Shown: positions 44,876 to 54,076 of the stretch, one piece after another
Layout: the number at the start of each line of letters is the position of its first letter
Position numbering within the stretch: the first letter of the stretch is position 1
Assembly (NCBI GenBank): GCA_964562985.1
Contig: CAZLWE010000002.1
Coordinates: 53,807-117,806 of the forward strand
DNA from: SHLQ01 sp964562985
GTDB lineage: Bacteria; Actinomycetota; Acidimicrobiia; Acidimicrobiales; SHLQ01
Reading direction: 5' to 3'
Length of the DNA stretch: 64,000 bases
The notes under the pieces: model-generated
Databases searched by the model: none
Seen by the model: only the letters and a program-made list of their open reading frames with translations
Told to the model about the DNA's origin: nothing
Position numbers and translations under genes: made by a program

Positions 44876-45820
44876 GTGAGTGAGCAGCCAGAATCCGATC
44901 CGCGGATAGCCGACGAACCCGTTGTCGTGACGGCGTTCTACAAGTTCGTTGCGTTGCCCGACTTCGAGACCATCCGTGACGAGCTACTCCTCCGCTGTAT
45001 GGACGCGGGAATGCGTGGCTCGATCCTGCTAGCCACTGAGGGCATCAACGGCACGGTGGCCGCATCTCGTGAAACGACCGACGAAATCTTTGCCTGGTTG
45101 CGTTCAGACGAGCGGTTCGCCGACCTCGAAGTCAAAGAATCCCACAGCAAACAGCTTCCCTTCCGACGCATGAAGGTACGCCTAAAGAAGGAGATCGTGA
45201 CCTTCGGCCAACCGGTAGACCCAAACAGCCAGGTCGGAACCTACGTCGATCCGGCCGACTGGAACGGCGTCATATCGGCGCCCGACGTGCTGGTCATCGA
45301 CACCCGCAACGTCGAGGAGGTAGCCCTTGGATCCTTCGACAATGCCGTCGACCCGGGCACGGAATCCTTCGGCGAGTTCGCCGACTACGTCGCAACCCTC
45401 GATCCCGCGAAACATCCGAAGGTCGCGATGTTTTGCACTGGTGGTATCCGGTGTGAGAAGGCGTCGGCCTACATGCTCAACCAGGGCTTCGACGAGGTCC
45501 TTCATCTCAAAGGTGGAATCCTCCAATACCTCGAAGACGTCGATCCCGCCGAATCGATGTGGCGCGGCGAATGCTTCGTCTTCGATGAGCGGGTGACCGT
45601 CGACCACGATCTCCAGCCCGGCGATTACACACTTTGCCGAGGATGTCGGCACGTCCTCGGCAACGACGAGCGTGCTTCCGACGACTACGAAGAGGGTGTG
45701 AGCTGCGAGAAATGCATCGACCAACTCACCGAAGACCGAGCCGAGCGCCTTCGGGAACGACATCGGCAGGTGCTTCTCGCCGAAGCTCGGGGCGACCGTC
45801 ACCTCGCGCCGAACGGTTAG
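44876..45820 (+). CDS. trhO: tRNA uridine(34) hydroxylase, rhodanese-domain (TrhO/YceA)
   Basis: The 314 residues from GTG 44876 match TrhO: an N-terminal acylphosphatase-like domain (VVTAFYKFVALPDFETIRDELL, ATEGINGTVA), LPFRRMKVRLKKEIVTFG, then a rhodanese domain with VLVIDTRNVEEVALGSFDNAVDPGTESF and the essential Cys in FCTGGIRCEKAS. The C-terminus has two CxxC-like zinc motifs (CRGCRHVL and CEKC). The enzyme makes 5-hydroxyuridine at the wobble position of certain tRNAs in an O2-dependent reaction. It lies 10 bases upstream of the DUF1853 gene, suggesting co-transcription. Confidence 0.93.
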   Translation: MSEQPESDPRIADEPVVVTAFYKFVALPDFETIRDELLLRCMDAGMRGSILLATEGINGTVAASRETTDEIFAWLRSDERFADLEVKESHSKQLPFRRMKVRLKKEIVTFGQPVDPNSQVGTYVDPADWNGVISAPDVLVIDTRNVEEVALGSFDNAVDPGTESFGEFADYVATLDPAKHPKVAMFCTGGIRCEKASAYMLNQGFDEVLHLKGGILQYLEDVDPAESMWRGECFVFDERVTVDHDLQPGDYTLCRGCRHVLGNDERASDDYEEGVSCEKCIDQLTEDRAERLRERHRQVLLAEARGDRHLAPNG

Positions 45821-45829
45821 ATCTCTGGC

Positions 45830-46651
45830 ATGGCCTCCACGCCCAGCCAAGCAGCACTCGACCTCTGTTGGGCGGTCAATTCGCCGTCGTTGGTGGAGGG
45901 TTCAGACGTCGCCCTCACCCCCGATATCGCGGTCGATGCCATCGACCAGGAACACCTCACCAGATTTCTTGAGGTACAAAACCCAGGGCATCGAGTCGGA
46001 CGGTACTTCGAGCAGCTCATTCATTATTGGCTCTTGCACATTCGGAAGGTCGAAGTAGTCGCGAACGGACTCCAGCTCAAGGATGGCAAGATCACCGTCG
46101 GCGAGATCGACTTTCTCTATGAGGACGAGTCAGCCACGCTCGTGCATTGCGAGACGTCGGTGAAGTTCTTCCTCTGCGCTCCGGGCACAACCCCAAGCGA
46201 GTTTCCCGGCCCGAACGCCCGAGACAACTTCGAAGCAAAGACCACCAAGCTCTTCGACAAGCAACTCCCGGCAAGCGCCGGACGGATCGAGGGCATCGGT
46301 TCCCGGCACGGCCTCGTAAAGGGCATGATCTTCTACCGCGACGACGAGCCGACAGCGGCGAGCCCAGAGCGCCTTGCCAGTGATCACCTGCGGGGCACAT
46401 GGCTTCGAGTGAACGAAACCGTGAAGCTCCGCTCCAGAGATCGGCGCTTCGCCGTGGCCCCCAAGCCGCATTGGCTCGCGCCGCAATCCCAAGTCGGATT
46501 GCTCGATTCCGATGCGATGATCACCAAAATCCACGAACACTTTGCTGGACCGGGACACCCGGTCATGGTCAGCGTTCGCAACAACGACGATGGTGAAGAA
46601 CTCGACCGAGTGTTCGTTGTGCCCGATGAGTGGCCAGGTGATACCGACTGA
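45830..46651 (+). CDS. DUF1853 family protein
   Basis: This 273-residue protein shows the DUF1853 layout: ALDLCWAVNSPSLVEG at the start, HRVGRYFEQLIHYWLL, the pair TVGEIDFLYED and HCETSVKFFLC, then PNARDNFEAKTTKLFDKQL and a GMIFYR strand. GEIDFL and E-x-x-VKF residues recall the catalytic core of PD-(D/E)xK nuclease-like folds, as suggested for this family; no activity is established. Most relatives known to me are proteobacterial, so an actinobacterial copy is notable. Downstream of trhO with a 9-base gap. Confidence 0.85.
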   Translation: MASTPSQAALDLCWAVNSPSLVEGSDVALTPDIAVDAIDQEHLTRFLEVQNPGHRVGRYFEQLIHYWLLHIRKVEVVANGLQLKDGKITVGEIDFLYEDESATLVHCETSVKFFLCAPGTTPSEFPGPNARDNFEAKTTKLFDKQLPASAGRIEGIGSRHGLVKGMIFYRDDEPTAASPERLASDHLRGTWLRVNETVKLRSRDRRFAVAPKPHWLAPQSQVGLLDSDAMITKIHEHFAGPGHPVMVSVRNNDDGEELDRVFVVPDEWPGDTD

Positions 46652-46749
46652 CACTCATTGTGGTGGGTTTGAACAATTCGCGGATAAGAACTCGTAACTG
46701 ACCGACGAGTAACCACGGGAAACGGCCGCGGCCCTGGCATCCTTGCTTG

Positions 46750-47886
46750 GTGTCGAACACCAGCGCCACCTCAATGAGTTTTCCATCCCTGGCTGAGGTG
46801 AAGGCCGCGATCCCATCGGAATGTTTCGAGCGCTCATTTGCCCGGTCGCTGCCCTACGCAGTCATGTCGGTGGTGCTCACAATCGGCCTCGGTCTGCTGG
46901 CATGGACCTTCATACCGCTCACCTGGCAGTGGACCCCGGTATGGCTCGCGTACGCCTACGTCAACGGTACCGTTGCGACCGGCGTCTGGGTTGCCGCACA
47001 CGAATGCGGACACCGCGGGTTCGCCAACGGCACTCGGGCCCAAGACGCACTCGGCTTCGTTCTGCACTCGTCGCTTTTGGTTCCGTACTTCTCCTGGCAG
47101 CGAAGCCACGCTGTGCATCACGGCAAGACCAACCACGTGATCGAGGGCGAAACCCACGTTCCAAAGCGCAACGACACCTCTCGTGGCCAATTCACACTGA
47201 AGATGCGCAAGTTCTTCGGTCGACGCACCCACGGTGCCTTCACCATCGTGGCTCGACTTACCTTCGGGTGGCCGCTCTATCTGCTTATTGGGGCGACCGG
47301 CGGTGCTGAGCGCGGCGTGACCAACCACTTCTGGCCGACCCGCCCGTTTAGCCCGGCGCTCTTCCCCGACCGTTGGAAGAACAAAGTACGAATCTCCTCG
47401 CTCGGCGTGCTGGTCGTTCTCGGTGTACTCGTGTGGTGGGCGCTCGCAGCAAGCCCATGGCAAGTTCTTGCGCTCTACGTCGGCCCCTACATGGTGACGA
47501 ACGCGTGGCTGGTGACCTACACCTGGTTGCAACACACCGACGAGGACACCCCGCACTACGGCGATGACTGGTCATTCGTCCGGGGCGCCTTCTGCTCGGT
47601 CGACCGCCCATATGGCCCGATCGTCGATTTCTTACACCACCGAATCGGAACCACCCACGTGGCTCATCATCTCGACCACAAGATCCCGCACTACAACGCC
47701 CGCAAGGCCACCGACGCAATCAAGAATGCGTTCCCGCACCTGTACCGGTACAACCCAACCCCGATCCTGCGGGCAATGTGGAAGGTTGCGACCGAATGTC
47801 ATGTGGTTGGCCGAGCCGATGATGGTTGGCAATACACCGAGGTCGCGGCAGTCGCCGGGCCATCCCCGGACCAAATCGCCGCCTAG
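46750..47886 (+). CDS. Membrane fatty acid desaturase (delta-12/omega-6 like)
   Basis: This 378-residue di-iron desaturase (GTG 46750; an ATG at 46774 is possible) has the three His boxes HECGH (with HRGF), HAVHHGKTNH and HVAHHLDHK, between hydrophobic segments such as AVMSVVLTIGLGLLAWTFIPL and LYVGPYMVTNAWLVTYTWLQH. The spacing and the TWLQHTDEDTPHY loop are those of acyl-lipid delta-12/omega-3 enzymes of plants and cyanobacteria. It would introduce a cis double bond in membrane lipid acyl chains and needs ferredoxin or cytochrome b5. Membrane fluidity adaptation is the likely role. Confidence 0.9.
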   Translation: MSNTSATSMSFPSLAEVKAAIPSECFERSFARSLPYAVMSVVLTIGLGLLAWTFIPLTWQWTPVWLAYAYVNGTVATGVWVAAHECGHRGFANGTRAQDALGFVLHSSLLVPYFSWQRSHAVHHGKTNHVIEGETHVPKRNDTSRGQFTLKMRKFFGRRTHGAFTIVARLTFGWPLYLLIGATGGAERGVTNHFWPTRPFSPALFPDRWKNKVRISSLGVLVVLGVLVWWALAASPWQVLALYVGPYMVTNAWLVTYTWLQHTDEDTPHYGDDWSFVRGAFCSVDRPYGPIVDFLHHRIGTTHVAHHLDHKIPHYNARKATDAIKNAFPHLYRYNPTPILRAMWKVATECHVVGRADDGWQYTEVAAVAGPSPDQIAA

Positions 47887-48004
47887 GCCGGGCTACCCCT
47901 GCGCCGACTTGCGCGGCTCCCAACATTTCGTGATAGACCGAAATGTATTGAAATGACTTAATCGGAGTGCAGGGGGTTAGTGATGGCAGGCGGAAGTGGC
48001 GGGC

Positions 48005-50008
48005 ATGGCTGAGCGAGCAGGACGAGTCGGAGTCGCTCCTATTGAAGTGCGTCACCTGATCGCGTCCTATGGTGACGCCTCGGCAACCCTGATCGATTCG
48101 GGAGCCGCACTCCATGGACTCGTCGAGCAGGCGGGAAACCTGCTTGGGCGACAACCCCCGCCGATCCCGCTGGCCGACATCGGCGAGGAGCTCCGTCGCG
48201 ACGGCGAACAACTGCGCGGCATTCTCGAGTTCATCGAACGAACCGATGGCCTTGCCTTCCAGCTCAAATCAACTCCAAGCCAAGATCTAGCCCCCACCGC
48301 CGCACACGCAAGCGGGTGGGCATTTCATTCGCTCGCCCGCCAGATCGCCAGCACAACCTCACTCGAGGAACTCATCTCCGTGGTGGACCAGATCACCCAA
48401 AGCGACGCCTTTGCTGCCGATGGCGTGTTCACCACGAGCACTGTCCCTTACGAACTGCGACCTCTGTTCGCCACCGCATTCGCGATCGCGATGGACCATG
48501 GTTGGTCGAGCGCTGACCTACCGATGTACTTCGCCGCCGCAATACCAACCTATGGCGACCCGAGTCGCGACACGTTGCTCACCTTGGCAACGTGGCTGGC
48601 CAGCGACCGCAGCTACCAGCCATTTGAAACCTCGGCGAACCCGTTCGACCTGCCCCGTAGCGAAGGTATGTTCGGGCCAGTGGTCAACGCCTTCGAAGCC
48701 GACCCTGTGCTCGCGCGCACGTTCCTATCGGATTTTCTTTTCGAGTACTCGGCAACCGGGTCGAGCGTTCTTCATAGCCACGTCCAAACGGCACCTCGCG
48801 GAGACCACCTCGCACGAACCATCCTCGCTGCCGGAGGCGGCGGCACCGACGTCGCGTCACAGGCCTCCTTTACCAACGATCTCATCGGGTCTCTCAACGC
48901 CGCCGGCACGGCGACCAGCGAGGTGTTCTGGGCGACCTGGGCGGTGCACGCCGAACTCGCACTCTCACACGATGTCAGAACTACGACGCCGACTTTCGGT
49001 GTGGACCGAGCCGTCCCCCAGGTGGTTCGTCCACACTGGGAGACGCTTTGGAATGATCACATCGGCCCAACCGTACTTACGTTCCTGGCCGGTACCGGAA
49101 AAGCGGTCACCGATACTTACACCGCATTCGCAACCCCGCTGGCCGCCAACGCCACGTACCGAGACGACGAAGTAGACAACGGGCCGGGCAACGACCTCGG
49201 GGGGACGTTCACCACACGCTCACTGGCCGCCGTCGTGGCCGAGATCAATGCCACATCCGACCCTGTTCAGCGGGGCCGCGAAAGCCTCACTGCAGCGCTC
49301 GACGATCTCGCGCCGGAGGGGCCAATTGCGTCCGACGAGTTCGCGTTGATCGACCACGGGCGGTCGATCAGCGGCGCCTCCACTTACACGGTCTTGGTTC
49401 CCGGGGTAGTCGACCTGTCGAACCCCTCCCCGGGGTTCGACCCCACCCACACGACGGTTCGAGACATCGATCGAGTCGCCATCCACTCGGCCCCGACGGC
49501 TTCGGTGGCCGACAACCAGTACGCCCAAATGATCATCGCTGGATTAGAAGAGATCGGTGTAGACCCCGACTCCAACCTCCTCTTGGTCGGGCATAGCTTC
49601 GGCGCAGATACCGTCCTCGACATCGCCGCAGATGTCGACTTCACCGAGCGGTACAACCTGACCCACGTAGTGGCCGCTGCATACGATTCCGTCCCACAGC
49701 TCGCGGCCGTAGCACCGGGGATCGATGTTCTCGTACTCCAGAACGAGCGGGATAAAGCGATCACCCTCGAACGGTTTCATCGGTTCATGGGCCAGGGCGA
49801 CGAATCGGTGTCGATCAACACGTTCTCCCACGAGGTGCGTGAGTTCGACGGAGGGCTGGGACGTGACCTCGGGCATCACCCAGACCGCTACATCGAGTAC
49901 CTCAATACCACAACCGACCCTGAACTCGATCGCTTTCTGGCAAGCGTCGACGAAGCGGGCTTCACGCTCGCCGGAACAAAGGTCGCCATCGACGTTTCGG
50001 TCGAATAG
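48005..50008 (+). CDS. Large protein with WXG/LXG-like N-terminus and C-terminal alpha/beta hydrolase domain
   Basis: About 667 residues from ATG 48005; GTG 47996 would add three. The N-terminal ~100 residues are helical with regular heptads (VRHLIASYGDASATLIDSGAALHGLVEQAGNLLG), as in actinobacterial ESX/LXG-type secreted proteins. A long alpha-helical middle region follows. The C-terminal ~200 residues show an alpha/beta hydrolase: strand YTVLVPGVVDLSN, nucleophile elbow LLVGHSFGADTV, Asp region VLVLQNERDKAI and a His in DLGHHPDRYIEYL. It lacks a signal peptide, so ESX-type export is conceivable. Lipase/esterase activity is inferred from the fold only. Confidence 0.75.
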   Translation: MAERAGRVGVAPIEVRHLIASYGDASATLIDSGAALHGLVEQAGNLLGRQPPPIPLADIGEELRRDGEQLRGILEFIERTDGLAFQLKSTPSQDLAPTAAHASGWAFHSLARQIASTTSLEELISVVDQITQSDAFAADGVFTTSTVPYELRPLFATAFAIAMDHGWSSADLPMYFAAAIPTYGDPSRDTLLTLATWLASDRSYQPFETSANPFDLPRSEGMFGPVVNAFEADPVLARTFLSDFLFEYSATGSSVLHSHVQTAPRGDHLARTILAAGGGGTDVASQASFTNDLIGSLNAAGTATSEVFWATWAVHAELALSHDVRTTTPTFGVDRAVPQVVRPHWETLWNDHIGPTVLTFLAGTGKAVTDTYTAFATPLAANATYRDDEVDNGPGNDLGGTFTTRSLAAVVAEINATSDPVQRGRESLTAALDDLAPEGPIASDEFALIDHGRSISGASTYTVLVPGVVDLSNPSPGFDPTHTTVRDIDRVAIHSAPTASVADNQYAQMIIAGLEEIGVDPDSNLLLVGHSFGADTVLDIAADVDFTERYNLTHVVAAAYDSVPQLAAVAPGIDVLVLQNERDKAITLERFHRFMGQGDESVSINTFSHEVREFDGGLGRDLGHHPDRYIEYLNTTTDPELDRFLASVDEAGFTLAGTKVAIDVSVE

Positions 50009-50055
50009 ACGCCTCCAGAAGCCATCGGGCAGGCATCCTGGAAAGGACCGCGAGT

Positions 50056-50289
50056 ATGCCGGAGAAGGTTTTGCCCAAGCCACCTCAACATGACTTCTGG
50101 GAAGACGCGGAGACTCGGTTCATTCAGCCGTATCAGGCGACGAAGACCTACATATGCCCGGGATGCAACCGGGACATTGCGCCGGGTACCGGCCACATCG
50201 TCGCCATCCCGGCCGACGCCGTTGACCTGCGGAGGCACTGGCATCGGGGATGTTGGACCGGGCGGGCAACACGCGGGCCTCGTCGATAG
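50056..50289 (+). CDS. Small zinc-binding actinobacterial protein
   Basis: This 77-residue basic protein has YICPGCNRDIAPGTGHIVAIPADAVDLRRHWHRGCW, a CxxC plus H-x-x-C arrangement that should bind one zinc. The same short protein, often annotated as ATP/GTP-binding without evidence, is conserved across Actinobacteria. It starts 47 bases after the hydrolase and precedes the cyclotransferase-like gene by 11 bases. Function unknown; the zinc ribbon could bind nucleic acid. Confidence 0.8.
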   Translation: MPEKVLPKPPQHDFWEDAETRFIQPYQATKTYICPGCNRDIAPGTGHIVAIPADAVDLRRHWHRGCWTGRATRGPRR

Positions 50290-50300
50290 GTGAACGCGAA

Positions 50301-50930
50301 ATGACCACCCACGTTTGGTACGCGGCGTATGGGTCCAACCTGTGGCTAGATCGGTTCAGCGTTTATCTCCGCGGCGGTTCTCCACCGGGGGGAACACACG
50401 CCCATCCAGGTGCACGCGACCCAAGTCCGCCCGTCGCCTCGCAAACACAATTCTGCGCGCACCGGCTCCGCTTTGGCGGCGAGTCACGCTCTTGGGGTGG
50501 CGGCGGCGTTGCCTTTCTCGACAGCGAGCCCACCGATGCGCACACGGCGTTGCGGATGTACTTGATCACCGCCGAGCAGTTCGGGGATGTCTTCTTCCAG
50601 GAGAACGGCCTTGACGCTCCGGTTGCCCTCGATCTGCAGCACGCCCGCGATGCAGGCCTCCTAGACGCTCACGAACGCCGGTATGGACGGGTCCTGTTCC
50701 TGGGCGACCTCGACGACGATGTTCCAATCTTCACGATCACCACCCATGACGTGCCAGCGCCCAATCCACCGCATCCCAACTACGTTCGAACGATCGCATC
50801 TGGGCTGCTCAGCGAGGTCGACGGCAGCGACTTTGCCATGGCGTCGCTGGATGACGTACGTGTGCAGCTCGCGCCGGCCCTCGACCCCGTCGGTTTCGAC
50901 GATGCGCAGTGGGCACGGGTTCGCCTCTAG
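50301..50930 (+). CDS. Gamma-glutamylcyclotransferase-like protein
   Basis: The 209 residues from ATG 50301 begin MTTHVWYAAYGSNLWLDRF, where YGSNL is the substrate-binding glycine loop of the gamma-glutamylcyclotransferase fold. The rest (SRSWGGGGVAFLD, YLITAEQFGDVFFQENG, YGRVLFLGDLDDDVPIFTITTH) fits the beta-barrel of actinobacterial relatives. The catalytic Glu cannot be placed with certainty. The enzyme would release 5-oxoproline from gamma-glutamyl compounds; the true substrate is unknown. Confidence 0.75.
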   Translation: MTTHVWYAAYGSNLWLDRFSVYLRGGSPPGGTHAHPGARDPSPPVASQTQFCAHRLRFGGESRSWGGGGVAFLDSEPTDAHTALRMYLITAEQFGDVFFQENGLDAPVALDLQHARDAGLLDAHERRYGRVLFLGDLDDDVPIFTITTHDVPAPNPPHPNYVRTIASGLLSEVDGSDFAMASLDDVRVQLAPALDPVGFDDAQWARVRL

Positions 50931-51034
50931 GCCCCTTCAATTTTTTTCTCGCAATTCTCGGGAACTCATCGGCTGGCTCAGGCGTAGAAGCATTGACACC
51001 GATGATCACTTCAACGGTGAGATGTGAGGACATC

Positions 51035-53365
51035 ATGACGACGAACCAGACTTCTCGACGCAGCCTCTACGCCACGGGAGCGCTCGCATTCAGCCTTCTC
51101 GCGGCTGCCTGTGGTGCCGACGACGGTGCTAATGCCGCTGGCGCCTCGGGTAACACCAACGTGAACGCCCAGGTCGAAACCGTCACGGTGGACGACCTCG
51201 ATATCCAGCTGACTAGCGGTCTGGCAACCTTCGACACGTGCAGCGCGTTGCTCACCCATCTGCAAACTGAAGGAGCCGAGCGGGTGGGTGCATTCGGCTT
51301 CAACAATGGTGGCGGATTCTTTGGTTTCGACGACGTCGAGGACGCCATGGAAGACGAAGAAGTAGCCTTTGACTCCGCGGAATCAAGTGTGGACACCGCT
51401 ACCTCAGCCCAGCGGACAGGTGGCGACGGTGCCCTCGTCGAAGGCGAGGATTTCTCCGGCACAAATAACCAAGAGCAAGGCGTCGACGAACCCGACTTCG
51501 TCAAGACCGATGGCGAACGCATCTTCACACTCACCAACGGCAACTTCACCATCGTCGAAGCCGACTCCGACAATCCAACAGTCCGCGGATCGACCTTCGT
51601 CAACTACGAGATTCAAGAGATGTTGATTCTGGGCGACCGTGTGTACCTGTTCGGCACGGGCTACGGCGAACGCTTCTTCGACGAACGGTCCTTCGATGGT
51701 GACGCCGAGTCCGAGTTCGCTGGCGGGATCATTGAGGACGAGGCATTCTTCGGGCCAACCGTCCAGGTGATCGAACTCGACGTCAGCGACCTCGACAACC
51801 CTCAAGAGGTGGGCACCCTCGACATCGAGGGCCGCTACCTCAGCGCCCGCCTGATCGACGGACAGATCAGCCTGGCCCTGCAATCCGATCAGCACGACCT
51901 GGGCTTCGTGTTCCCACAGGGCCGCAACGGCGAGGATCGAGCGGCCGAGTTCAACCGCGAGGTCGTTCGCGACACCGAGATCTCCGACTGGCTTCCCAAC
52001 TACACGTTGACCCGCAACGGCGATACCTCTTCCGGTCAGCTCTCGAGCTGCGAACAGGTCCACGCGCCGACCGAGTTCGCCGGGTTCGGTTCACTGTCGG
52101 TCATCACCTTCGACGGCAGCGACGGCCTCGATACACCTGACGCCGTCTCCGTGTTGGCCGAAGGCCAGAACGTTTACGCCTCGAGCACGAACATGTGGAT
52201 CTCGACCACCCAATGGTTCGACTGGGGCGCCATGACCGACGAGGCCCGCAACCTCGCCGACGAGAACTTCACCAGCCAACTCCATGGGTTCTCCATCTCC
52301 GGTGAAAGCCCGGAGTATGTGGCATCGGGAAGCGTCCGAGGTCACCTACTCAACCAGTTCGCGATGTCCGAGCACGACGGTGTTCTGCGGGTTGCTACCA
52401 CCGACGGTTCGATCTGGACCGGCAACCAGGACTCCGAGAGCTTCGTGACCACCTTCGAGATCGACGGCAACGAACTTCGTCAGCTTGGCGAGGTTGGCGA
52501 CATGGGTCGCGGCGAGCAGATCTTCGCCGTCCGGTTCGTCGGCGACACCGCCTACGTGGTCACATTCCGCCAGACCGACCCCTTCTATACGGTCGACCTT
52601 TCCGACCCCGCCAACCCAGTCGTGTTGGGCGAACTGAAGATCACCGGCTTCTCCGGACAGCTTCACCCGGTCGGCCCTGAGCATGTGATCGGCATCGGCC
52701 AGGAAGCAACCGAGGAAGGCCGCCAGACCGGCGCCAAAGTGACGCTGTTCGACGTGAGCGATCTGTCGAACCCGGTCGATGTCGCCAACTGGGTCGCCGA
52801 AGACGCATGGTCAGATGCCCAATGGGATCACCGTGCATTCCTGTGGTGGCCACAAGAGGACCTCGCCGTGCTTCCGGTACAGAACTATCGCGACGGCTTC
52901 TACGGTGCGGTGGCCTTCCGGGTCGATACCGACGCTGGCACCTTGACCGAGGCCGCCCGCATCATGCACGAACCCGAGGAAGGTCTAGAGATCGGCAGAA
53001 CCGAGTGCGAAGTCCTTGACCCGACATTCTTCGAACAGTTCGAGGGCCGCCAGGACGAGTTTGGCGAGCTGTTCTACATCGGCATGGAGTTCTCTGGCGG
53101 CAACGGCCAAGCGCAGCTCTGCGGAGATAACGAGTCCGGGGCGACCGGGTTGTTCTGCGATCGATGGGATTGGGTCGACACCGACGGACTCGGACTCGAG
53201 GGGACACTCGAGGTCTGCTGGCCAGAACAGGGCCCCGACCCAATCGTTCGGACGATGGTCATCGGCGACACGCTGTGGTCGCTCAGCTGGTCACGGGTGC
53301 AAGCCAACGACCTCGCCACGTTCAACGCCGGCGAGTTCGTCGAACTCTCCCAAGCGAACCGCTAA
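51035..53365 (+). CDS. Secreted beta-propeller lipoprotein (COG4880-like)
   Basis: The 776-residue product from ATG 51035 (ribosome binding site GTGAGGA) has signal peptide LYATGALAFSLLAAACG with a lipobox Cys. After an acidic linker comes the family core NNQEQGVDEPDFVKTDGERIFTL followed by propeller blades: VYLFGTGY, VQVIELDVSDLDNPQEVGTLDIEGRYLSARLI, WISTTQWFDW, LGEVGDMGRGEQIFAVRFVGDTAYVVTFRQTDPFYTVDLSDPANPVVLGELKI and LHPVGPEHVIGIG. Such proteins sit on the outside of actinobacteria and archaea and are usually uncharacterised. The D-Q-G-VDEPD-VKTDG motif is diagnostic. A poly-T stretch precedes the gene. Confidence 0.88.
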   Translation: MTTNQTSRRSLYATGALAFSLLAAACGADDGANAAGASGNTNVNAQVETVTVDDLDIQLTSGLATFDTCSALLTHLQTEGAERVGAFGFNNGGGFFGFDDVEDAMEDEEVAFDSAESSVDTATSAQRTGGDGALVEGEDFSGTNNQEQGVDEPDFVKTDGERIFTLTNGNFTIVEADSDNPTVRGSTFVNYEIQEMLILGDRVYLFGTGYGERFFDERSFDGDAESEFAGGIIEDEAFFGPTVQVIELDVSDLDNPQEVGTLDIEGRYLSARLIDGQISLALQSDQHDLGFVFPQGRNGEDRAAEFNREVVRDTEISDWLPNYTLTRNGDTSSGQLSSCEQVHAPTEFAGFGSLSVITFDGSDGLDTPDAVSVLAEGQNVYASSTNMWISTTQWFDWGAMTDEARNLADENFTSQLHGFSISGESPEYVASGSVRGHLLNQFAMSEHDGVLRVATTDGSIWTGNQDSESFVTTFEIDGNELRQLGEVGDMGRGEQIFAVRFVGDTAYVVTFRQTDPFYTVDLSDPANPVVLGELKITGFSGQLHPVGPEHVIGIGQEATEEGRQTGAKVTLFDVSDLSNPVDVANWVAEDAWSDAQWDHRAFLWWPQEDLAVLPVQNYRDGFYGAVAFRVDTDAGTLTEAARIMHEPEEGLEIGRTECEVLDPTFFEQFEGRQDEFGELFYIGMEFSGGNGQAQLCGDNESGATGLFCDRWDWVDTDGLGLEGTLEVCWPEQGPDPIVRTMVIGDTLWSLSWSRVQANDLATFNAGEFVELSQANR

Positions 53366-53389
53366 CAAACCCGAAGATCTCCCAGCATA

Positions 53390-53420
53390 TCGAACACCCG
53401 TTCCCTAGCTTGCTAGGCTA
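53390..53420 (+). promoter_or_regulatory. LexA-type SOS box and promoter upstream of the AlkB gene
   Basis: TCGAACACCCGTTC (53390-53403) contains a perfect GAAC-N4-GTTC core, followed by TAGGCT at 53415-53420 as a possible -10. The ATG comes only five bases later, so the message would be nearly leaderless. The box would overlap the -35 region. Confidence 0.6.
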
Positions 53421-53425
53421 TCGCC

Positions 53426-54073
53426 ATGGTCGCGCTGCATTATCCAATGACGCTGTTTGGGCATGGCGAACCCGGTGTTGCTTCGGGCTGGACGCCACAG
53501 CGGATCACGTTGGATCCGTGCTGTTGGGTCGACCACGTTCCCGGCTTCCTGACCGGCGCCGATCAGCTGCTCGCCGACCTTGAGGATCGAATGGATTGGT
53601 TTCGGGGCAAACGCCTGATGTACGGCCAGTGGCACGACGAACCACGCCGCACCAGCACCGAAGCACTCGGCGATCAGCCGGCTGCGATCGATGCCATCCG
53701 ACGCGAACTCTCCGAGCACTACGCGATGAGCTTTCAAGGGTTGTTCTGCAACTACTACGAGACGGGCGACGACAGCGTTGCCTGGCACGCGGATCGAATC
53801 GGGCGAACCGAGGTCGATCCACTCGTCGCGATCGTCAGCCTCGGGGGACCGCGAACATTTCGCATGCGCCCACAGGGTGGGGGAACGAGTTGGTCGATAT
53901 CGCTCGAGTCCGGAGACCTTTTAGTGATGGGCGGCGCAACCCAACACCACTGGGAGCACGCCATACCCAAGGTTGCCCACGCCGCACCGCGCATCAGCGT
54001 CACCATGCGAGCTTCCCGATCGGGCACCACGTGGCTCCCCACCGACGAACTCCTCGGCCAGATCCGAAGCTGA
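53426..54073 (+). CDS. alkB: AlkB-like 2-oxoglutarate/Fe(II) DNA/RNA repair dioxygenase
   Basis: This 215-residue dioxygenase carries the iron facial triad: HxD in DSVAWHADRIGR and the distal His in HHWEHAIPK, plus the 2-oxoglutarate-binding Arg segment PRISVTMRASR. The nucleotide-recognition lid FNY-like CNYYETGDD and the LVAIVSLGGPRTFRMRP strand match the ALKBH2/AlkB family. It removes methyl groups from 1-methyladenine and 3-methylcytosine by oxidation. The SOS-type box in front of the start suggests damage control by LexA rather than by Ada. Confidence 0.92.
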   Translation: MVALHYPMTLFGHGEPGVASGWTPQRITLDPCCWVDHVPGFLTGADQLLADLEDRMDWFRGKRLMYGQWHDEPRRTSTEALGDQPAAIDAIRRELSEHYAMSFQGLFCNYYETGDDSVAWHADRIGRTEVDPLVAIVSLGGPRTFRMRPQGGGTSWSISLESGDLLVMGGATQHHWEHAIPKVAHAAPRISVTMRASRSGTTWLPTDELLGQIRS

Positions 54074-54076
54074 GAT

